DNA of 64,000 bases. Source: Flavobacterium bernardetii. GTDB lineage: Bacteria; Bacteroidota; Bacteroidia; Flavobacteriales; Flavobacteriaceae. Of the stretch, positions 1 to 7,330 are shown in pieces. The position numbers and the translations under genes are program-made. Positions within the stretch are counted from its first letter, which is position 1, and each line of letters starts with the position of its first letter. The notes under the pieces were generated by a model. That model searched no databases, had not been told where the DNA came from, and was given only the letters and a program-made list of their open reading frames with translations. The stretch covers positions 186,001 through 250,000 of the forward strand of contig NZ_JAANOQ010000003.1 of assembly GCF_011305415.1 (NCBI RefSeq). The letters are read 5' to 3'.

Positions 1-250
1 GTATTGAGTTACGTATTCTTTCATAGCCTAATCTTTCCAGCTCTTTGTCATATAAAATTAAACAAGCTAGGAAATCCCTAGCTCGTTCGTGATAATAACT
101 TCGATATGTACTTAAACCTCTTATCGTTTTAACTTCTTCTTTCTTTAAGTAATTTCCATAAACTTTACCTGTAATAGAAATGACCTTGTAACCTTCATTA
201 AGTCTAGCTTCAATCTCATTAAAGCTACACAGTATTATTAATTTATCCAT
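1..250 (-). CDS. Partial hypothetical protein, runs off the left edge
   Basis: An open frame starts at an ATG (248-250) and stays open for 83 codons to the window edge. The predicted protein begins MDKLIILCSFNEIEARL and continues with a basic, Tyr-rich stretch (YRSYYHERARDF). I do not recognise it. It lies 104 bp downstream of the replication protein on the same strand, so it is probably the next gene of the mobile element. In rolling-circle and filamentous-phage modules this slot often holds a small single-strand DNA-binding or accessory protein, but nothing in these residues demonstrates that. The 3' end is missing. Confidence 0.55.
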   Translation of the reverse strand, partial: MDKLIILCSFNEIEARLNEGYKVISITGKVYGNYLKKEEVKTIRGLSTYRSYYHERARDFLACLILYDKELERLGYERIRNSI

Positions 251-354
251 CACTTAAAGATAGTGTAATTCTGATTATTTACAAAATAATTCATTGACTT
301 TTAATGTGTTATAAAGTTATTGATAAGTCACTAATAGCCTGTAAATTTTAGAAA

Positions 355-1296
355 TCACTCATCTAATCTTTGTAAATGAATTTGCTCAATTTTATAATTG
401 ATTTCATTTATACATTCTCCTTCAATATTTTGTTTATTAATTTTCATAATGTTTTTTATTTCTGATTTCCGTCTGCTAAAATATTCTGGCGATAGATTTT
501 TATTCAGTGCTTTTGAAGCATCAATTTTATCCAATACAGCATTTAAACCTCCATATGCCATAACTCCTGCAAAAACAAATTGTTCTTGAAATTTTGCTTT
601 TGAAGAAATTGTTACTTCATCAAAATAAGATTGCCTAATTTTTGTGATGGATTGATAGTCTGCATAAACTAATTCAGCTATTTGATTATAGGTATTTCTA
701 TCTGTTAAATTTTCAATTTTCAATTTTTCAATTCCAAGTTTACTAGACATTATTTTAAGATATTTCGTCTTATATCTGAACTCGCATCTCATAATATTTT
801 TGCCAATAAATTCATATGGAATACTATCTCTTTTACTTTTAATTTCTTTTATTTTATCATAAAAATTGAACACTCTTGATTCATTAGAGTAATAGAGTGA
901 ATCTGAATCGATGTTACTTCTACGAAAGTACTTACAATCTCCTAAATACCTAAAGTATTCTCTCACTTTTAATTCTGTTTCAAAAGTGTAATGACAATCA
1001 ATTCTTCTAACTATACCTTGTTGTATTGAAATTCCTAATTTGTCTTCTATCATTTTGAGTGCTAATCCTACTTCTGAAAATGAAAGTGAATAAATATTAT
1101 TTCTTTTCAAAAGTTTAGGTAGGCTACATTCTACCGTCATAACTTCTCCAACCTTTCTGATTTTTATACAATCAGTAAATCCTACTGAATATCTTACTTC
1201 TCCAGTTTCACTATCAATAGTATCAGATTTATCATCTAAATCTTTAATACTCTGTATAGGTAGTTCAATGTAAATAGTATCAAACATAATTGACAA
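355..1296 (-). CDS. Phage/plasmid replication initiation protein, II/X-like family
   Basis: Protein of 313 residues resembling the gene II/X (Phage_CRI-type) rolling-circle initiators of filamentous phages and small plasmids. Visible family traits are the start MFDTIYIELP, a central segment RRIDCHYTF (residues 97-105), the pair FYDK (145-148) and MRCEFRYK (169-176), which recall the YDK...LR.E signature of this family, and a basic C-terminal part. Such proteins nick the plus-strand origin and stay covalently bound through a tyrosine; I cannot assign the nicking tyrosine here. The start could be the ATG at 1296 or the fourth codon at 1287, which fits the family better. It lies 23 bp after the HTH gene, so the two are probably co-transcribed. 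The family assignment is by motif resemblance only. Confidence 0.7.
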   Translation of the reverse strand: MSIMFDTIYIELPIQSIKDLDDKSDTIDSETGEVRYSVGFTDCIKIRKVGEVMTVECSLPKLLKRNNIYSLSFSEVGLALKMIEDKLGISIQQGIVRRIDCHYTFETELKVREYFRYLGDCKYFRRSNIDSDSLYYSNESRVFNFYDKIKEIKSKRDSIPYEFIGKNIMRCEFRYKTKYLKIMSSKLGIEKLKIENLTDRNTYNQIAELVYADYQSITKIRQSYFDEVTISSKAKFQEQFVFAGVMAYGGLNAVLDKIDASKALNKNLSPEYFSRRKSEIKNIMKINKQNIEGECINEINYKIEQIHLQRLDE

Positions 1297-1319
1297 ATTC
1301 AGTCAATAGTTAATGCTTA

Positions 1320-1652
1320 TTATAGAGAAGCTTTAATTTTGTTCACGGAGTAATTAATTGCTTCTGCATTAATTTCTTCGTTTGTGGATTGTCTGTTACG
1401 AAGAAGCCAGTTGTCTATTTCAGCTTTATTGAAGAAAATGTTTTTACCATTTGGCTTGTAATGTGGTATATCGTTTTTTGACGTTAATTTATACAGGTAA
1501 AGTTTTGATAATCCTGTATAAGTAGCAACTTCATCAATATTGAAAATTGATTTGTTGGTTAAAGATTGAGCGGTTAGAAGTTGCTCAATGCTTTTTAATT
1601 TTGTTCTAATTTCTTCATGAGAAATTTCTTCAAGCAATTCAGATTTTAGCAT
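1320..1652 (-). CDS. Excisionase-like helix-turn-helix DNA-binding protein
   Basis: A 110-residue protein with a MerR/excisionase-type HTH (HTH_17-like) at about residues 37-85: IFNIDEVATYTGLSKLYLYK followed by the wing-like part with HYKPNGKNIFFNKAEIDNWL. An N-terminal helical segment (residues 1-33) may be a dimerisation arm. The frame also opens 12 codons earlier (1688), but those codons are uncharacteristic and the ATG at 1652 (MLKSELLEEI) is preferred. Proteins of this type next to an integrase and a replication gene usually act as recombination directionality factors or regulators of the element. The position between the unknown gene and the replication protein supports such a role; it is not proven by sequence. 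Confidence 0.75.
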   Translation of the reverse strand: MLKSELLEEISHEEIRTKLKSIEQLLTAQSLTNKSIFNIDEVATYTGLSKLYLYKLTSKNDIPHYKPNGKNIFFNKAEIDNWLLRNRQSTNEEINAEAINYSVNKIKASL

Positions 1653-1744
1653 AATAAATGGTTTTAAATTCACTGCGAAATTGTGCATTTGTGCATTTTA
1701 AACCTTTTCACTTAAAATAGAAGTGAACTGTAAAGTGAACTATT

Positions 1745-2491
1745 TTATATAGCTATTTCTTGTATAATGTTATAAATTGTTCTTTGTTTTTCCTTGCTTA
1801 ACTTTATTTCTAGTTCAGTATTAATATTTTTAAAATTTTCGGAAAATTCTATACCATTAGGTTTTAAAAAACAAGATTTTAGTAATAAATAATTTTGTCT
1901 TTTTGTCTTCTCAATTATAACATCTTGAATATTTATGATAAAATAAAGTAGTTCACTTGCGTTTGATGAGAGCCAAACTATTGGATTTACTATATCTGAA
2001 ATATTTTTATTATTAAAAACAATAGAAAAATCTTTAAATGAGGTTTTTTTCTCTATTAAATTATTTTTTTTTAGTAAGTTGAATAAAGTATTAATTTTAT
2101 CGTCTTTTACAATTTTTTTATAAGTTAAAATTGTTTTTTCATTTCTTTTTAACGGTTGATTTTCAAATGAAATAAATTCAGATATTAGGTTTCTTAATTT
2201 TTGAATTGCTTTTAAAGTACTACTGTATTCTATATTCTCATTTTGCTTTTCAAAATTTAAAACTTGAATTTCAATTTTATTTAGTTGTTCTAGTTTTGAA
2301 TATAAAAAATCAATTTTATAAACTGTTTTACCTAATCTTTTGCTATCAATGCTAAAGTTTTCAAATTCATTTTCAAATGTTCCATATAATATACTTTCAT
2401 TCGCTATACTAATCACTTCTCTTTTGAATAAGCTTTCTTTTATGTTTGCTAAAGAATTATTTATTGGACTGATTAATTTTATAGATTCCAT
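1745..2491 (-). CDS. Hypothetical protein of the integrative element
   Basis: A 248-residue, Lys/Asn/Ile-rich, probably soluble protein with predicted helical stretches (residues 60-115) and no recognisable catalytic motif. It starts 4 bp after the integrase stop codon, so the two are almost certainly translated from one message. The C-terminal third (about residues 160-248) is strongly helical. Unknown proteins of similar size follow the integrase in many Bacteroidota elements, which makes a role in control of integration or excision possible, but I cannot name a family. The base composition is very AT-rich compared with mnmE next door, in keeping with the mobile origin. Confidence 0.6.
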   Translation of the reverse strand: MESIKLISPINNSLANIKESLFKREVISIANESILYGTFENEFENFSIDSKRLGKTVYKIDFLYSKLEQLNKIEIQVLNFEKQNENIEYSSTLKAIQKLRNLISEFISFENQPLKRNEKTILTYKKIVKDDKINTLFNLLKKNNLIEKKTSFKDFSIVFNNKNISDIVNPIVWLSSNASELLYFIINIQDVIIEKTKRQNYLLLKSCFLKPNGIEFSENFKNINTELEIKLSKEKQRTIYNIIQEIAI

Positions 2492-2495
2492 AAGT

Positions 2496-3629
2496 TTAAA
2501 TTATATCAAAGTTAGGAATCACATTGGCTGCTTCAATTTTCTTTTGGTCAATAACCTTAGCATAAATTTGAGTTGTGCGTATTTCTTTATGTCCAAGTAA
2601 TTTTGAAACAACGAATAAATCTGTGCCTCTTGTTATTTGAATAGTAGCATACGAATGTCTTGCACAATGAAATGTTATATGTTTGGTAATTCCTGCTTTT
2701 AAAACCCATTGCATTAAAGCAGTATTCATATAAGCTGAGTATTTTATACCTGCAAAAATTTTATCTTCCTTGTTTGTTTCATTTCCGCATAAATCTCTTG
2801 CTTGTTTACTGACGTAATGATATTGTAATCCGTTTGTTTTTTGCTGATGAAAATTAATTTTCCAATTTTCTCCCTCTTTATTTAGTTCTGACCATGTAAC
2901 TTTATTTATATCCGCCCATCTCATACCAGTTAAACAAGAAAACAAAAAAGCACGCTTTAATACATCATACCTGCATTCAGTTTTAAATAAAGCTTGTATT
3001 TCTTCAATAGTTAAATATTCTCTTTTGGACTCAATCTCTTTTGGAATTGAAACTTTAAGTGATGGATTTACCAAAATAAGTTCATCGTCAACAGCTGTGT
3101 TCAAAGCTGCTCGTAATTTGCAAAAATAGGATATTACTGAATTTGTAGAAAGATTTTTATTAGAACTAGTTTTAGCAGTAATCATCAAATATTTTTTAAA
3201 ACCTTCACAATACTCTAAATCAATATTTTCAATTGAGTTGTTTTCTCCACCATACTTGATTAAGTGTTTTAGAACACTATCCCAATTTCCATAATTTCCT
3301 TTACTTGCTAATCTTTCTTCTGTAAGTTTTCTAAAATATTCTATAAAATTTGCTTTTCCTTTGGAATCAGATTTGAAGCCATATTTACCGTTCAAATAGT
3401 CTTTTTCTTTTTCAGAGCGAATTATTTCAATCTTAATTTCGACTTCTTTATTATGTGTTTTTTGTGAAGGCGTTTTAGGGTTGACGTATAAGAAGTAATC
3501 CAATTTTGTAGTTACTCTATTAGCTCTAGTGTTTCCATCTTGGTTTATGGTGTAACCTTTGTAGATTTCCAATGACAAGTTAAATTTATCCCCACCTACA
3601 TTTTTACGTTTTCTAATATGTACTTTCAT
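2496..3629 (-). CDS. Tyrosine-type site-specific integrase
   Basis: A 377-residue phage-type integrase. Residues 1-85 look like the arm-binding domain, 95-195 the SAM-like core-binding domain, and 205-370 the catalytic domain. The catalytic set is complete: Arg237 in TGMRWADI, Lys264 in QQKTNG, His321 and Arg324 in FHCARHSYAT, His347 in LLGHKEI and the nucleophile Tyr356 in QIYAKV. The domain order matches integrases of Bacteroidota mobile elements (Phage_int_SAM_5 type). The gene is transcribed away from mnmE, with 161 bp between its start and the mnmE stop; that gap holds a good promoter and four short repeats. It probably recombines the element with the 3' end of mnmE. Nothing looks truncated, so the element may still be mobile. 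Confidence 0.92.
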   Translation of the reverse strand: MKVHIRKRKNVGGDKFNLSLEIYKGYTINQDGNTRANRVTTKLDYFLYVNPKTPSQKTHNKEVEIKIEIIRSEKEKDYLNGKYGFKSDSKGKANFIEYFRKLTEERLASKGNYGNWDSVLKHLIKYGGENNSIENIDLEYCEGFKKYLMITAKTSSNKNLSTNSVISYFCKLRAALNTAVDDELILVNPSLKVSIPKEIESKREYLTIEEIQALFKTECRYDVLKRAFLFSCLTGMRWADINKVTWSELNKEGENWKINFHQQKTNGLQYHYVSKQARDLCGNETNKEDKIFAGIKYSAYMNTALMQWVLKAGITKHITFHCARHSYATIQITRGTDLFVVSKLLGHKEIRTTQIYAKVIDQKKIEAANVIPNFDII

Positions 3630-3631
3630 GT

Positions 3632-3700
3632 TTGTTACAATTTGCTACAAAGATATAATTAAAAACAAATATGTAGCAAAAAATATTGATATTGTAGCAA
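3632..3700 (-). promoter_or_regulatory. Integrase promoter with four TTGCTACAA-like repeats
   Basis: On the minus strand a -7 box TATCTTTG (3648-3655) and a TTG -33 element (3677-3679) are 21 bp apart, matching the Bacteroidota promoter pattern. Around them lie four copies of one 9-mer: TTGTTACAA (3632-3640) and TTGCTACAA (3642-3650) as direct repeats 10 bp apart, and the inverted forms ATGTAGCAA (3671-3679) and TTGTAGCAA (3692-3700). They may be operator sites for the HTH protein or arm-type sites of the integrase. Confidence 0.6.
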
Positions 3701-3790
3701 AAATAAGTAAACCAACATCAAGTCTAATTTTTAGTAAATCCTTGTTTTATAGTGTTTTATTGGTTGTTTATTAGATATTATTTGACAACT

Positions 3791-5191
3791 TTACTTTCCG
3801 ATACAGAAGTTCGCAAAAATATTACCAAGCAATTCATCGTTAGATACTTGCCCTGTAATTTCTCCAAAGTGGAATAAAGCCTGACGAATATCAATCGCCA
3901 TGAAATCGGAAGAAATATTGTTGTCTAAACCAAAACGTACTTTCTGAATTTCCTCTAACGCTTTTAATAACGAATCGTAGTGACGTGTGTTGGTTACGAT
4001 AGTTTCGTTGTTTCTTAAAGCTCCAGTATTTACGAATGATAACAACTGATTTTTCAGATCATCAATTCCTGTTTTTTGTTTCGCAGAAATAGGTAAAAGT
4101 TTAACATTTAACGTTTCAAGTTGCTGCTGAATGTTTGAAATTTGGTCATTCGTTAATAAATCCACTTTATTAATTACGACTAATAAAGTTTTAAGCGGAT
4201 ATTTGTTTTTAACTTTTTCAATTTCATTAATGTATTCCGAACCTGAAACCTGAAACTTTAAACTTTCAAACAAATACAAAACCACCTGCGCTTGTTCAAT
4301 TTTTTCAAAAGTTTTCTGAATTCCGATGCTTTCTACCACATCTTTTGTTTCACGGATTCCAGCTGTATCAATAAATCGGAAACCAATTCCGTCAATGACT
4401 AATTCGTCTTCAATCGTATCACGAGTCGTACCTGCAATGTCTGAAACAATCGCGCGTTCTTCGTTTAATAAAGCGTTCAAAAGCGTCGATTTTCCTACGT
4501 TTGGTTCACCCACAATCGCAACCGGAATTCCGTTTTTAATCACATTACCCACAGCAAAACTGTCGATTAATCGTTTTAAAACAAATTCAATTCGAGTTAA
4601 TAATTCGTAAAATGCGGTTCTGTCGGCAAATTCTACGTCTTCTTCGGCAAAATCTAATTCTAATTCAATTAAAGAAGCAAAGTTTAATAATTCTTCACGC
4701 AACTTGGCAATCTCGTTACTGAAGCCGCCACGCATTTGTTGCATCGCTATTTGATGACTCGCTTCGTTATCCGATGAGATCAAGTCGGCCACAGCTTCTG
4801 CTTGAGATAAATCTAATTTAGCGTTTAAAAAGGCTCTTAAGGTGAATTCACCTGCTTGCGCCATTTTTGCTCCTTTACGAAGTAACAACTGAATAATTTG
4901 TTGCTGAATAAAAACCGAACCATGACAAGATATTTCCACCACATTTTCACCCGTATACGAATTCGGACCTTTAAAAATAGAAAGTAACACCTGGTCATAA
5001 ACCTTTGTGCCATCCACAATATGCCCTAAATGTATCGTATGCGTTTTTTGCTTACTAATGTCTTTTCCCGAAACCGATTCAAATACGTCAGCAGCAATAG
5101 CAATCGCATCAGCGCCGGATAATCTAATAATAGCAATTGCTCCCGCACCAGATGGTGTAGCCAAAGCAACTATGGTTTCGTGTGGAATCAT
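3791..5191 (-). CDS. mnmE: tRNA modification GTPase MnmE (TrmE)
   Basis: With MnmG, MnmE adds the carboxymethylaminomethyl group to the wobble uridine of several tRNAs. The 466-residue length is normal. Residues 1-120 form the formyl-THF-binding-like N-terminal domain (IVALATPSGAGAIAIIRLSG). The GTPase G domain shows GEPNVGKST (228-236), the G2 loop GTTRDT (about 254-259), DTAG (275-278) and NKVD (341-344). The protein ends in the diagnostic CIGK. The frame opens seven codons upstream (5212), but the ATG at 5191 (MIPHETIVALAT) matches the family. The 3' end borders an integrative element and serves as its likely attachment site; the coding sequence is unbroken. Confidence 0.97.
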   Translation of the reverse strand: MIPHETIVALATPSGAGAIAIIRLSGADAIAIAADVFESVSGKDISKQKTHTIHLGHIVDGTKVYDQVLLSIFKGPNSYTGENVVEISCHGSVFIQQQIIQLLLRKGAKMAQAGEFTLRAFLNAKLDLSQAEAVADLISSDNEASHQIAMQQMRGGFSNEIAKLREELLNFASLIELELDFAEEDVEFADRTAFYELLTRIEFVLKRLIDSFAVGNVIKNGIPVAIVGEPNVGKSTLLNALLNEERAIVSDIAGTTRDTIEDELVIDGIGFRFIDTAGIRETKDVVESIGIQKTFEKIEQAQVVLYLFESLKFQVSGSEYINEIEKVKNKYPLKTLLVVINKVDLLTNDQISNIQQQLETLNVKLLPISAKQKTGIDDLKNQLLSFVNTGALRNNETIVTNTRHYDSLLKALEEIQKVRFGLDNNISSDFMAIDIRQALFHFGEITGQVSNDELLGNIFANFCIGK

Positions 5192-5296
5192 ATTTTGGGT
5201 TTTGAAATGCAAAGATAGGAAAAGTTAGAAGTTGGAAGTGGGTAGTTGGAAGTTTTTTAGGAGAAGACAAATTGTTTTCAAAACACCACTTGTCCC

Positions 5297-5380
5297 GCTA
5301 TCCACTATATTTTTTTTTCGGTGTCTGAGGTTCTCGAAGCCACCGAAAAAAAAGATGCCGTTCCTATCGGGTCTATAATA
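5297..5380. repeat. Hairpin repeat family A, copy 1
   Basis: Flank GCTATCCACTATAT (5297-5310), a perfect 13-bp stem TTTTTTTTCGGTG (5311-5323) with CACCGAAAAAAAA (5341-5353), then GATGCCG (5354-5360) and CTATCGGG. A second copy with the same flanks lies at 36704-36798, but with a different stem and with the loop motif inverted. Probably a non-autonomous palindromic intergenic repeat. Confidence 0.75.
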
Positions 5381-5441
5381 GAACTTTTAGTTTTTCATAA
5401 TTACTTTTTCAACATAACGTAACCACAATCTTGTCATTTCG

Positions 5442-5493
5442 ACCTTGTAGGTATCAAATAGAAATACCTACAAGGTTTTGGAAACCTTGCAGG
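5442..5493. repeat. Nested hairpin repeat family B, copy 1
   Basis: Perfect inverted repeat ACCTTGTAGGTAT (5442-5454) and ATACCTACAAGGT (5464-5476), followed by GGAAACCTTGCAGG. The same unit recurs at 39311-39382. Small REP-like intergenic palindrome. Confidence 0.75.
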
Positions 5494-5549
5494 AAATACA
5501 ATTTAACCACACCGTAACCACAAACTTGTCTCCCGAAGCTTCGGGAGTG

Positions 5550-5954
5550 AAAGGATCTTACGTAATACTTGTTACAGTTTTTCCGTAGTTTGCGCTTTTG
5601 ATAGTAAAACTTATATGACTTATAAATTTAAAATCCATTTCAATCCTTTAAATCCGCGTGCCAATTACCACAAACCAATCACCACAAACTTGTCATCCTG
5701 AAGGGATCTCACGCAAACCACTTCCACAATCTTGTCATTCTTATCCCGATTGCATTCGGGAAGGAATCTCATAATCAACTTTCGCCATAACTTATCCACA
5801 AACTTGTGATCCTGAAAGGATCTCACGTAATACTTGTTACAGTTTTTCCATGGTATGCGTGAGATGCTTACAGCATCACAAACTTGACGATAAAACTTAT
5901 ATGACTTATATGTTTAAAATCCATTTCAATCCTTTAAATCCGCGTGCCAATTAC
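5550..5954. repeat. Locally duplicated noncoding segment
   Basis: The stretch 5550-5668 is repeated at 5815-5954. Shared parts are AAAGGATCT, CGTAATACTTGTTACAG and the run from TAAAACTTATATGACTTAT through TTTCAATCCTTTAAATCC to GCGTGCCAATTAC. The second copy has about 21 extra bases in its middle. No gene is involved. Confidence 0.75.
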
Positions 5955-6021
5955 TCGCAACGTAGCAAAATCAAAATCCTTTCAATCGATCCCAATCCAC
6001 GTCATCTGTGTACCCATCAAA

Positions 6022-6058
6022 TAAAAAAAACCACAATCGCTTTTCGGCAATCGTGGTT
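6022..6058 (-). terminator. Rho-independent terminator of dnaN
   Basis: Arms AACCACAATCG (6029-6039) and CAATCGTGGTT (6048-6058) form a hairpin with two mismatches. Read on the minus strand it is followed by a run of T, about 85 bp after the dnaN stop codon. Confidence 0.7.
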
Positions 6059-6141
6059 CAAAGTAGTAGTTTTTGATTAGCTATATATAATTTCGAAATC
6101 AGAAAGTTGATGTTTCTTCCTTCTATTATGTATACTCGTAA

Positions 6142-7266
6142 TTAGTTATTCAACATTACTGGCATTACCAACATAGTAACAGTTTCACCTTCATCTAATC
6201 CGTCAATAGGAGTAAGGATTCCGGCTCTGTTAGGTAATGACATTTCTAATTGAATTTCGTCACTTGTTAAATTGTTCAACATTTCTGTTAAGAAACGTGA
6301 GTTGAAACCAATTTGCAAATCGTCACCATGGTAATCACATGTTAAACGCTCATCTGCTTTGTTTGAATAATCAATATCTTCAGCAGAAATGTTTAATTCT
6401 GTACCTGCAATTTTTAAACGAATTTGGTGCGTAGTCTTGTTAGCAAAAATAGCCACACGACGCACCGAGTTTAAAAAAGTAACACGACTTAAGATTAATT
6501 TATTCGGATTTTCTTTAGGAATTACCGCTTCGTAATTTGGATATTTTCCATCAATTAAACGACAAGTTAATACGTAGTTTTCAAATGAATACGTTGCATT
6601 AGAATCGTTGTATTCTACTTTTACTTCTGCATCTGAAGTGGCTAAAATTCCTTTTAAAATGTTTAAAGGTTTCTTAGGCATAATAAATTCTGCACTTTGA
6701 GATGCTTTTACATCGGCACGTGCATATTTTACTAATTTATGAGCATCAGTTGCTACAAAGATTAAGCCTTCTGTAGAAAATTGGAAAAATACACCACTCA
6801 TTACAGGACGTAAATCGTCGTTTCCTGTAGCGAAAATAGTTTTTCCAATAGCTGTTGCTAAAACTTCTGCTGGAATAACTGTTGTTGATGGATCTTCTAA
6901 AGCTACTGCTTTCGGGAATTCTTCGCCAGCTGCATAAGCAATAGCGTATTTTCCAGAGTTAGAACTAATTTCTACCGTATTGTTTTCTTCTACAGTAAAA
7001 GTAAGAGGTTGTTCTGGAAACGTTTTTAAAATATCTAACAAAAGTTTTGCTGGTATCGCAACACTTCCTGTACTATTCGATTCAATTTCTAAACTTGCCG
7101 ACATAGTAGTTTCTAAGTCAGAAGCTGAAACGTGTAATTGATTGTTATCTAATTCAAATAAAAAATTATCAAGAATAGGTAAAGTGTTGTTACTATTAAT
7201 AACGCTTCCTAAAACTTGTAATTGTTTTAATAAATACGAACTGGATACTATAAAATTCATCATCAT
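6142..7266 (-). CDS. dnaN: DNA polymerase III subunit beta (sliding clamp)
   Basis: The 374-residue clamp subunit dimerises into the ring that tethers the replicative polymerase to DNA. The full three-domain length is present, starting with MNFIVSSSYLLKQLQVLGSV and ending with the conserved tail GETVTMLVMPVML, which forms part of the peptide-binding pocket. Characteristic segments include LPILDNFLFELDNNQLHVSA and FNSRFLTEMLNNL. Three ATG codons lie in tandem at the start (7266, 7263, 7260); homologues make the third (7260) most likely. As is usual in Bacteroidota it is not beside dnaA, so its presence does not mark an origin. It is followed by its own terminator and preceded by the divergently unrelated end of gldG on the same strand. 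Confidence 0.96.
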   Translation of the reverse strand: MMMNFIVSSSYLLKQLQVLGSVINSNNTLPILDNFLFELDNNQLHVSASDLETTMSASLEIESNSTGSVAIPAKLLLDILKTFPEQPLTFTVEENNTVEISSNSGKYAIAYAAGEEFPKAVALEDPSTTVIPAEVLATAIGKTIFATGNDDLRPVMSGVFFQFSTEGLIFVATDAHKLVKYARADVKASQSAEFIMPKKPLNILKGILATSDAEVKVEYNDSNATYSFENYVLTCRLIDGKYPNYEAVIPKENPNKLILSRVTFLNSVRRVAIFANKTTHQIRLKIAGTELNISAEDIDYSNKADERLTCDYHGDDLQIGFNSRFLTEMLNNLTSDEIQLEMSLPNRAGILTPIDGLDEGETVTMLVMPVMLNN

Positions 7267-7330
7267 CTAATTTTTTTGCTTTACAAATATAATGGGTTAC
7301 TGCTTAATCTAAAAATATACTTATCAACAA

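Larger units (their letters stand above)
1..3790. mobile_element. Right end of an integrative element next to mnmE
   Basis: Five co-directional minus-strand genes (partial unknown gene, II/X-type replication protein, excisionase-like HTH protein, unknown gene, tyrosine integrase) end right beside the 3' end of mnmE. The integrase is the gene nearest mnmE, the usual place for an integrase next to its attachment site. The 3' end of mnmE/trmE is an established integration site for other elements such as SGI1. The mnmE stop codon is intact, so the element would carry a replacement 3' end. The other boundary is off the left edge: I found no second copy of the mnmE tail (3791-3809) inside 1-3790. 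The replication gene suggests a rolling-circle element or filamentous-phage relative rather than a large conjugative element, but too little is visible to classify it. Confidence 0.7.
5213..6141. other. Repeat-rich intergenic region between dnaN and mnmE
   Basis: About 930 bp without a credible gene. It holds a long hairpin element (5297-5380), a nested hairpin (5442-5493), a locally duplicated segment (5550-5668 and 5815-5954), several short palindromes such as CCCGAAGCTTCGGG (near 5533-5546) and repeated phrases of the kind CTTGTCATCCTGAAGGGATCTCA. A rho-independent terminator for dnaN lies at its right end. Frames that open here are built from these repeats. Confidence 0.7.

Noticed and set aside
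5850..6080. Open frame of 76 codons on the plus strand
   Set aside because: It is made of the duplicated noncoding segment and overlaps the dnaN terminator; no protein-like composition.
6142..7266. Replication origin near dnaN
   Set aside because: No dnaA, no DnaA-box cluster seen, and dnaN is not origin-linked in Bacteroidota.
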